NCBI RefSeq assembly: GCF_003725795.1
Contig: NZ_RBEE01000008.1
Coordinates: 1 to 64,000 of the forward strand
Origin: Pedobacter jejuensis
GTDB lineage: Bacteria; Bacteroidota; Bacteroidia; Sphingobacteriales; Sphingobacteriaceae
Direction: 5' to 3'
DNA: 64,000 bases
Every line of letters starts with the position of its first letter. Within the stretch, counting starts at the first letter, position 1. The notes below the pieces were generated by a model that worked only from the letters and a program-made list of their open reading frames with translations, was not told the DNA's origin and ran no database searches. The translations under genes and the position numbers were made by a program. Shown piece by piece: positions 9,493 to 15,309 of the stretch.

Positions 9493-11379
9493 ATGAGCAT
9501 ACAAGAAAAAGGAAATATTTCGATACACACAGAAAATATTTTCCCGATAATTAAGAAGTTTTTATACTCTGATAACGAGATTTTTCTTCGTGAGTTGGTT
9601 TCTAACGCTGTAGATGCGGTTCAGAAAATTAAAAGACTGGGTTCATTAGGTCAGTTTAACGGAGAAATTGGTGCGCCTTTGGTTCAGGTTGCTGTAGATA
9701 AAGAAGCAAAAACTATAACCATTAGTGATAATGGATTGGGTATGACTGCCGAAGAAATCAAAAAATACATCAACCAAGTTGCATTTTCTGGCGCAAGCGA
9801 GTTTGTAGAAAAATTTAAAGATGCTAAAGATGCCAATGAAATCATAGGTAAATTCGGTTTAGGCTTTTATTCTGCTTTTATGGTTTCGGATTTAGTAGAA
9901 ATTCAAACCTTATCATATCAAGATGGTGCAGAACCAGCTCGCTGGATTTGTGATGGTAGTACAGAATTTGAAATTACTGAAGGCACGAAAACCACACGTG
10001 GAACTGACATTATTTTGCATGTAAATAAAGATTCTGAAGAGTTTTTGGAAGAATCTAAACTGCAGGAAATTTTAAACAAATACGCTAAGTTTTTACCTGT
10101 TCCGATTAAATTTGGTACCAAAACAGAATCGGTAGAAGATGGTGTAGATGAAGAAGGAAAAGCGAAATTTAAGGATGTAGAAGTTGATAACATTATCAAT
10201 ACCACCAATCCGATTTGGGCTAAAGCACCGTCAGAGTTAACAGATGAAGATTATTTAAGTTTTTACCGCGAATTATATCCTTTTAGCGAAGAGCCATTAT
10301 TTTGGATTCACTTAAACGTAGATTATCCATTTAATTTAACCGGTGTGCTGTATTTCCCTAAGTTGAAAAACGACTTTGAAATGCAACGCAATAAAATTAA
10401 ATTATACTCTCGCCAGGTTTTTATAACCGACGAGGTTAAAGATATCGTTCCTGAATTTTTGATGTTACTGCATGGCGTTATCGATTCACCAGATATTCCA
10501 TTAAATGTATCGCGTAGTTTCTTACAAGCTGATAGCAATGTGAAGAAAATTAACAGCTACATTACTAAAAAAGTGGCCGATAAATTAGGTGAGCTTTTTA
10601 TTAAAGACCGTAAATCTTACGAAGATAAATGGAAAGACATTGGCATGTTCGTTAAATACGGAATGATTAGCGAAGATAAATTTTATGATAAAGCAAAAGA
10701 TTTTGCATTAGTTGGAAATACAAAAAATGAGCTTTTTACTTTGCCAGAATACAAAGAAAAAGTTTCGCCTTTGCAAACAGATAAAAACGGTTCGGTAGTT
10801 TATTTGTACACCAATGATGCTTCAAAACAAGATGCTTTCATTCAATCGGCAAACAAAAAAGACTACGATGTATTGGTTTTAGATTCGCCTATTGATAATC
10901 ACTTTATTAATCAATTAGAGCAAAAACTAGAAAAAACTTCTATAAAACGAGTGGACTCAAGCGTTGCTGATAAATTAATCGAAAAAGATGAAGTTAATGA
11001 GCATGTATTAACTGAAGATCAGGTTAAAGAAGTAACTACAATTTTCGAAAAAGCCATTACAAAACCAGGTATGCAAGTGGAAGTTGTAGCTCTACATCCT
11101 GAAGAATTGCCCGTTACCATTACCATGGATGAATTTATGCGCCGCATGAAAGAAATGGCTGCAATGGGTGGCGGAATGAATTTCTATGGCCAAATGCCTG
11201 ATAACTACAAAGTTGCTATAAACGGAAACCATAAATTGGTTAGCAAAATTTTAAAAGCCGAAGGACAAGAGCAAAGTGATTTAGCTAAACAAGCTATAGA
11301 TTTAGCTTTGCTTGCGCAAGGAATGCTTACAGGAGCAGAACTAACAGCCTTTGTGAGCAGAAGTGTTGAGTTAATTTAA
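9493..11379 (+). CDS. htpG: Molecular chaperone HtpG (Hsp90)
   Basis: This 628-aa bacterial Hsp90 has an N-terminal GHKL ATPase domain. It contains the E-LVSNAVDA helix (FLRELVSNAVDAVQKI), ISDNGLGMT for the Mg/ATP contacts and GKFGLGFYSAFMV for the ATP lid. A middle domain carries the LNVSRSFLQ catalytic-loop region, and the C-terminal dimerisation domain includes the Met-rich MRRMKEMAAMGG. It is an ATP-driven dimeric cytosolic chaperone for client folding under stress. It is monocistronic, with a strong terminator 30 bp after the stop. Confidence 0.97.
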   Translation: MSIQEKGNISIHTENIFPIIKKFLYSDNEIFLRELVSNAVDAVQKIKRLGSLGQFNGEIGAPLVQVAVDKEAKTITISDNGLGMTAEEIKKYINQVAFSGASEFVEKFKDAKDANEIIGKFGLGFYSAFMVSDLVEIQTLSYQDGAEPARWICDGSTEFEITEGTKTTRGTDIILHVNKDSEEFLEESKLQEILNKYAKFLPVPIKFGTKTESVEDGVDEEGKAKFKDVEVDNIINTTNPIWAKAPSELTDEDYLSFYRELYPFSEEPLFWIHLNVDYPFNLTGVLYFPKLKNDFEMQRNKIKLYSRQVFITDEVKDIVPEFLMLLHGVIDSPDIPLNVSRSFLQADSNVKKINSYITKKVADKLGELFIKDRKSYEDKWKDIGMFVKYGMISEDKFYDKAKDFALVGNTKNELFTLPEYKEKVSPLQTDKNGSVVYLYTNDASKQDAFIQSANKKDYDVLVLDSPIDNHFINQLEQKLEKTSIKRVDSSVADKLIEKDEVNEHVLTEDQVKEVTTIFEKAITKPGMQVEVVALHPEELPVTITMDEFMRRMKEMAAMGGGMNFYGQMPDNYKVAINGNHKLVSKILKAEGQEQSDLAKQAIDLALLAQGMLTGAELTAFVSRSVELI

Positions 11380-11403
11380 TTAATAACTCAGATTGGTTTA
11401 AAA

Positions 11404-11440
11404 AATAAAAGTCCCGATTTGCATCGGGACTTTTTTATAT
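11404..11440. terminator. Bidirectional terminator between htpG and the HsdR-N gene
   Basis: A 7-bp GC-rich stem GTCCCGA / TCGGGAC (11411-11417 and 11424-11430) is flanked by A-rich and T-rich tracts on both sides. It can therefore stop htpG (plus) and the convergent nuclease-like gene (minus). Confidence 0.9.
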
Positions 11441-11455
11441 CAACAAATTGATTTC

Positions 11456-11950
11456 TTAACTGGCAATGTTTTCTTTAACATTGAAATAATCTTTATGCTC
11501 TTCTAACATTTTAGCAATAGTTGCTGCTTTGGTATCTTTAATATTAAAAACGAAAAGAGGTTCTTGGTTTTTCTTGCTTCTAATAATTTTTTCTGTGTAG
11601 AAACGATACTCTAAGCCATTTGTTAATAAACCATATTTAGCTTTAGTTTTTCTAAAATACTTTGATAAACGAGAATCGTTAATATCTAAACTATCTTCAT
11701 GGTGTTTACATTCAACAAGTATGGCAGGTTCACCATCTTTCATAATGGTATAATCAACCTTTTTACTTTTTTTAATTCCAAAATCCAAAACAGCTTCCGA
11801 TTGTACTTCAGAAGGATTGAAGACATCATAACCTAAAATCTGAATGAATGGCATAACTAAAGCATTTCTTGTCAAATCTTCAGACTGAACTTGAGGAAGC
11901 ATTTTCTTGATTCTTACGGCAAATTCACCGATTTCGTCTTTAAGTTCCAT
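11456..11950 (-). CDS. Stand-alone HsdR N-terminal-like (PD-(D/E)XK nuclease fold) protein
   Basis: This 164-aa protein resembles the N-terminal domain of type I restriction HsdR subunits. The motif VDYTIMKDGEPAILVECKHH supplies Asp66, Glu80 and Lys82 of a PD-(D/E)XK active site. The helicase and translocase domains of HsdR are absent, and no hsdM or hsdS is nearby, so it is not a working restriction system. Stand-alone versions of this domain are common in Bacteroidota; their role is not established to my knowledge. The gene is complete, with a normal ATG start and no truncation scar. Confidence 0.8.
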   Translation of the reverse strand: MELKDEIGEFAVRIKKMLPQVQSEDLTRNALVMPFIQILGYDVFNPSEVQSEAVLDFGIKKSKKVDYTIMKDGEPAILVECKHHEDSLDINDSRLSKYFRKTKAKYGLLTNGLEYRFYTEKIIRSKKNQEPLFVFNIKDTKAATIAKMLEEHKDYFNVKENIAS

Positions 11951-12367
11951 GATAGTATTTTTTTGGTAAATGTGTGTGTAATCTTACTAGCAATAAATAT
12001 GTTATTCTAACCTAAATCAATTCTAATTTGCATTTCATCTTCTACTTTACCCAAGTATGTATGGCCTGTTAAGCTTATTTACAGGCTACACAAACGATGG
12101 GTAGGTAGATGATTTAATAATTGAAAGCACAATATTTTTTAATGATATTGGACATAACAATTATGTGTTTTTGGCAAACAATAATAAAGATTAAAAAATA
12201 GCTTTTAGTTGTTGCATTTTTTACATCAACCTGCCAGAATATTACATCAAAACCGTTTTAGTAAATGGTAGAATCCGATAATGTTTTTTTTTCGACTGAT
12301 AATAAAAAGGAATTCTTTTTTTAGCTAACTTGCATTCAAATCATACCAAACACACTTAGTACACATC
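11951..12367. other. Intergenic region upstream of the LytTR regulator
   Basis: This 417-bp AT-rich gap has no plausible gene. It contains a small hairpin GCCTGT / ACAGGC at 12064-12086 and the paired direct repeat described separately at 12221-12250. Confidence 0.5.
12221..12250 (+). promoter_or_regulatory. Direct repeat TTACATCAA-N12-TTACATCAA, candidate LytTR binding site
   Basis: Two identical 9-mers at 12221-12229 and 12242-12250 are 21 bp apart, two helical turns. Nine- or ten-base direct repeats with a 12-13-bp gap are the known geometry of LytTR DNA-binding domains. They lie about 118 bp before the LytTR gene start, so autoregulation is plausible. The bases do not match the AgrA/ComE-type GTT-centred consensus. 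Confidence 0.4.
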
Positions 12368-13108
12368 ATGAATTTAAAATGCGTTGTTATTGACGATGAA
12401 CAACATGCTATTGAGGTATTAACTGACCATATAGCTGAGATGCCGGGGTTAACTGTGTTTAAAACCTTCACAAGCCCTGTGCAAGCCCTAACTGAAATTA
12501 GTGTTGGAGATGAGATTGATTTGTTATTCATGGACATAGATATGCCAGGAATTAACGGATTGGACCTTGCCAAAAACATTAGAGAAAAAGCAAAATACCT
12601 TATTTTTACAACTGCACATCCCGATTACGCATTACAAGCATTTGATGTACAATCAGACCAATATCTGCTTAAACCCATTTCGTTTGCAAAATTTGCCTTA
12701 GGGATAGATAGAATTTTGAAAAAAGAAGCAAATAATGCTAAAAATTCAATGAAAGAAGCTGACCAGGTTGCAGCCTTGTATATTAAGGGCGACCATAAAT
12801 ATGCTTTCTCGAATATTTTGATAGATGATATTTTATATATCAGGGCTTTGCAGAATTACATTCAGATAATTACGAAAACCGAAACCAACACAACTTATCT
12901 TACTTTAAAAGAAATTGAAAAGGCTTTAGAGAATCACGCATTTATTCGCGTAAACAAATCAAATATCGTTGCTAAAGCTGCCATTAAGAAAGTAGATGGC
13001 AATATTATTAGATTGGTTAATAACGAAATGATTCAGATTGGAGAAGGCTATAAAGAAGCTTTTTTCGCCTATATACAAAGTAGTTTATTAAAATCTGGTA
13101 GAAGTTAA
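12368..13108 (+). CDS. LytTR-family response regulator
   Basis: This 246-aa protein has an N-terminal receiver domain: acidic pocket D9/D10, phospho-acceptor Asp56 in MDIDMPG, Thr in FTTAH and Lys102 in LLKPI. A C-terminal LytTR DNA-binding domain covers about residues 140-240 (DDILYIRALQNYIQI, HAFIRVNKSNIVAKAAI). It probably pairs with the LytS-type kinase at 14200-15309. Its stop codon lies only 2 bp from the stop of the last precursor-like gene on the other strand. In lanthipeptide loci, such regulators often control the precursor promoter; that role here is inference. Confidence 0.92.
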   Translation: MNLKCVVIDDEQHAIEVLTDHIAEMPGLTVFKTFTSPVQALTEISVGDEIDLLFMDIDMPGINGLDLAKNIREKAKYLIFTTAHPDYALQAFDVQSDQYLLKPISFAKFALGIDRILKKEANNAKNSMKEADQVAALYIKGDHKYAFSNILIDDILYIRALQNYIQIITKTETNTTYLTLKEIEKALENHAFIRVNKSNIVAKAAIKKVDGNIIRLVNNEMIQIGEGYKEAFFAYIQSSLLKSGRS

Positions 13109-13110
13109 AA

Positions 13111-13257
13111 CTACTTGTTAAAGATATTAGACATTGAAGAATTAGTAATCAAAACTGTATTAGCAGTAGGATCAGTACTAAAATTATTTTGAGCTTTAAT
13201 ATTTTTGTAAACAAATGCTGTATTCTTTTTCAATTTATTAGAGTTCCGAGATTTCAT
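13111..13257 (-). CDS. Putative RiPP precursor peptide, copy 6 (most diverged)
   Basis: This 48-aa ORF is the last of six homologous genes. It begins MKSRNSNKLKK and has the same C-terminal 23 residues as the others (FSTDPTANTVLITNSS then MSNIFNK). Relative to copy 1, the N-terminal 25 residues differ at eight positions (3, 4, 6, 7, 12, 17, 20 and 22). The C-terminal 23 differ at none, despite ten synonymous codon differences. It has no cysteine. A 45-bp spacer separates it from copy 5, whereas the other copies are 4 bp apart. Its stop is 2 bp from the convergent LytTR gene stop. Confidence 0.75.
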   Translation of the reverse strand: MKSRNSNKLKKNTAFVYKNIKAQNNFSTDPTANTVLITNSSMSNIFNK

Positions 13258-13302
13258 AGTGCTATTTATTAAAAAAAATTGATATTCTTATTAAGTGTAA
13301 AA

Positions 13303-13449
13303 TTATTTATTGAAAATATTTGACATTGAAGAGTTAGTGATTAAGACTGTGTTTGCAGTTGGATCTGTACTGAAGCTATTTTGACCTTTTACATTTTTAT
13401 AAACAAATGCAGTGTTCTTTTTTAATTTGCTGATATTTTGAGTTTTCAT
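13303..13449 (-). CDS. Putative RiPP precursor peptide, copy 5
   Basis: This 48-aa ORF has a leader-like N-terminal half MKTQNISKLKK-NTAFVYKN-VKGQN. It shares the invariant Ser/Thr-rich tail with eight hydroxyl residues after position 25 (S27, T28, T31, T34, T38, S40, S41, S43). Protein-identical to copy 4 (N12, Y17, S25), it differs from it at several synonymous sites. There is no Cys, no GG/GA protease site and no signal peptide. Its precursor role is inferred from the tandem array and the nearby LanB gene. Confidence 0.78.
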   Translation of the reverse strand: MKTQNISKLKKNTAFVYKNVKGQNSFSTDPTANTVLITNSSMSNIFNK

Positions 13450-13453
13450 ATGA

Positions 13454-13600
13454 TTATTTGTTGAAGATGTTAGACATTGAAGAGTTAGTGATCAAGACTG
13501 TATTTGCAGTTGGATCAGTACTGAAGCTATTTTGACCTTTTACATTTTTATAAACAAATGCAGTGTTCTTTTTTAATTTGCTGATATTTTGAGTTTTCAT
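13454..13600 (-). CDS. Putative RiPP precursor peptide, copy 4
   Basis: This 48-aa ORF is protein-identical to copy 5. It lies 4 bp downstream of copy 3 (stop TAA, then TCAT, then ATG), so the ribosome probably reinitiates or the binding site lies inside the preceding reading frame. Together with copy 5 it forms the N12/Y17/S25 subtype of the array. It contains no Cys. Confidence 0.78.
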   Translation of the reverse strand: MKTQNISKLKKNTAFVYKNVKGQNSFSTDPTANTVLITNSSMSNIFNK

Positions 13601-13604
13601 ATGA

Positions 13605-13751
13605 TTATTTGTTGAAGATGTTAGACATTGAAGAGTTAGTGATTAAAACTGTATTTGCAGTTGGATCTGTACTGAAGTTATTTTGACCTTTTACATTTTT
13701 AAAAACAAATGCAGTGCTCTTTTTTAATTTGCTGATATTTTGAGTTTTCAT
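13605..13751 (-). CDS. Putative RiPP precursor peptide, copy 3
   Basis: This 48-aa ORF belongs to the S12/F17/N25 subtype shared with copies 1 and 2 (KLKKSTAFVFKN). The Ser/Thr-rich C-terminal 23 residues are identical to those of all other copies. The array period here is exactly 151 bp. It contains no Cys. Confidence 0.78.
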   Translation of the reverse strand: MKTQNISKLKKSTAFVFKNVKGQNNFSTDPTANTVLITNSSMSNIFNK

Positions 13752-13755
13752 ATGA

Positions 13756-13902
13756 TTATTTGTTGAAGATATTAGACATTGAAGAGTTAGTGATTAAAAC
13801 TGTATTTGCAGTTGGATCTGTACTGAAGTTATTTTGACCTTTTACATTTTTAAAAACAAATGCAGTGCTCTTTATTAATTTGCTGATATTTTGAGTTTTC
13901 AT
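13756..13902 (-). CDS. Putative RiPP precursor peptide, copy 2
   Basis: This 48-aa ORF differs from copy 3 only by K10I in the leader-like part (KLIKSTAF), caused by one base (TTTATT for TTTTTT on the plus strand). The C-terminal 23 residues are identical to those of the other copies. It lies 4 bp after copy 1. Confidence 0.78.
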   Translation of the reverse strand: MKTQNISKLIKSTAFVFKNVKGQNNFSTDPTANTVLITNSSMSNIFNK

Positions 13903-13906
13903 ATGA

Positions 13907-14053
13907 TTATTTGTTGAAGATATTAGACATTGAAGAGTTAGTGATTAAAACTGTGTTTGCAGTTGGATCTGTACTGAAGTTGTTTTGACCTTTTACATTT
14001 TTAAAAACAAATGCAGTGCTCTTTTTTAGTTTAGTTGTGTTTTGCGTTTTCAT
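13907..14053 (-). CDS. Putative RiPP precursor peptide, copy 1 (promoter-proximal)
   Basis: This 48-aa ORF is the first gene of the array. The leader-like region reads MKTQNTTKLKKSTAFVFKN, then VKGQNN. The tail FSTDPTANTVLITNSS-MSNIFNK holds eight Ser/Thr residues suited to LanB dehydration and no Cys for ring formation. Transcription probably starts in the 146-bp divergent region shared with the kinase gene. I do not recognise the peptide family; the call rests on repetition, conservation pattern and the LanB neighbour. Confidence 0.8.
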   Translation of the reverse strand: MKTQNTTKLKKSTAFVFKNVKGQNNFSTDPTANTVLITNSSMSNIFNK

Positions 14054-14199
14054 GTTATATAATATTGTTGCCGTTAAATATTGTTGTTTCGATTAACTGA
14101 TGTAAAGGTGCAGCGAAAAATGAATCAGCTAGAAATTTTTACACAAACCCGCTATTTTTACAGATAAAACCCTAGTTTTAGTAGATAAAACACATTTAA
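14054..14199. promoter_or_regulatory. Divergent control region between the precursor array and histidine kinase
   Basis: The direct repeat AGATAAAAC-N12-AGATAAAAC (14162-14170 and 14183-14191) has the same 21-bp geometry as the repeat upstream of the LytTR gene. On the minus strand it lies just upstream of a possible -33 TTTG at 14144-14147; the matching -7 box is poor, as expected of an activator-dependent promoter. TTACATCAG at 14097-14105 (minus) matches the 12.2-kb repeat in eight of nine bases. A second pair, CAACAATATT, occurs at 14061-14070 and 14077-14086 (minus). No factor binding is proven. Confidence 0.4.
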
Positions 14200-15309
14200 A
14201 TGAACATTCTTAATTTAAAAACCTGGTATAACCGAAATCATATTCACATAAAAGCATGGTTCTTTTTCATACTTTATGACGCGTTTATAACAGGTTTAAT
14301 TACCCAGAAATGGGGAACATTCGAAAATTACTTTTTACACTATTTGCTAAATATTTCTCTATTCTATTTTCATGCTGCAGGAATAAGAAAAATTTTATCC
14401 AGAAATTTCAAGTATAAAATTTGGTTAATTCTTCCATTCGTAGCATTAGAATTGTTGATATATTATTCATTAGCCTATCCTATTGATTATTTGGTATTCA
14501 TTGTTATTGACCATGGCGATCCAAATAAGCTAATATTTAATAGCCTGTATGTGTTAAGAGTATCATGGAGAGCGATATATTTTATTGGTTTCAGTACAGG
14601 ATACGTTTTCCTATTAAATTCAGTAATAGAAAGAAAAAGAGTACAAAAGCTTGAAAGACAAAACCTGGTTGATACCATAGAAAAACAAGCTCTAGAAAAT
14701 GATTTGGTACAATCTCAAAATAACTTTTTACGTAGCCAAATTAACCCACACTTCTTGTTTAATACCTTAAATTTTATTTATAACGATGCAAGAAAGAAGG
14801 CACCATTAGCTGCAGATGCAATAATGAATCTTTCGGAGATGATGCGTTATGCGCTCAAAAGACCAGAAGCTTCAGAGTTGGTTCCGTTAAGTGAGGAAGT
14901 AGAACAAATTGAACACCTTATTAACCTACATAAATTGCGTACTGCCAATACCATCAATTTCAATTTAGAAATAGAGGGTGATTTATTTGGCATTCGTTTC
15001 CCTCCGCTTATATTATTAACACTAGTAGAAAACATGTTTAAACACGGAAATATAGCACATTCTACACAACCGTCAATTGTAAAGATAAACTACGACAAAA
15101 CGAGTTTAAGCATCACTACCATCAATATGATTAATGAGGTTAAAAAGAAGGAGTTAGAAAGCCACCATGTAGGTTTGGAAAATATAGACAAACGCTTAAA
15201 CAACTTTTTTAAAGACAAATATTCGTTTAAATTTTATAAAGATGATATCAATAGATATTTCACGGAAATAAAAGTTGAAATTGATAACCCGTTGGCAGGA
15301 TTAAATTAG
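14200..15309 (+). CDS. LytS-type sensor histidine kinase (His_kinase/HATPase)
   Basis: This 369-aa membrane kinase has about four N-terminal transmembrane helices (residues about 15-150). A coiled-coil (RVQKLERQNLVDTIEKQALE) follows, then the phospho-acceptor motif QINPHFLFNTLN with His184. The ATPase domain has the N-box LVENMFKHGN and LENIDKRLNNFF. No large extracellular sensor domain is present; this matches kinases that sense small ligands or peptides through membrane helices. Its partner is most likely the LytTR regulator at 12368-13108, although the precursor array lies between them. Its stop overlaps the convergent LanB stop by three bases. Confidence 0.92.
   Translation: MNILNLKTWYNRNHIHIKAWFFFILYDAFITGLITQKWGTFENYFLHYLLNISLFYFHAAGIRKILSRNFKYKIWLILPFVALELLIYYSLAYPIDYLVFIVIDHGDPNKLIFNSLYVLRVSWRAIYFIGFSTGYVFLLNSVIERKRVQKLERQNLVDTIEKQALENDLVQSQNNFLRSQINPHFLFNTLNFIYNDARKKAPLAADAIMNLSEMMRYALKRPEASELVPLSEEVEQIEHLINLHKLRTANTINFNLEIEGDLFGIRFPPLILLTLVENMFKHGNIAHSTQPSIVKINYDKTSLSITTINMINEVKKKELESHHVGLENIDKRLNNFFKDKYSFKFYKDDINRYFTEIKVEIDNPLAGLN

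Larger units (their letters stand above)
13303..14053 (-). repeat. Five-unit tandem gene repeat, 151-bp period
   Basis: Start codons fall at 14053, 13902, 13751, 13600 and 13449, giving exact 151-bp steps (49 codons plus a TCAT spacer). A sixth, older copy lies further downstream out of phase. Units 1-3 and units 4-5 form two subtypes, which suggests stepwise duplication. The array looks like a long-period tandem repeat but each unit is an open reading frame. Confidence 0.9.

Noticed and set aside
11456..11950. Type I restriction-modification system
   Set aside because: Only an HsdR-N-like domain is present; helicase, HsdM and HsdS are missing.
13303..14053. Possible CRISPR or minisatellite array (regular 151-bp repeat)
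   Set aside because: Units have no short-repeat/variable-spacer structure. Each is a full open reading frame with start, stop and synonymous variation, so it is a tandem gene array.
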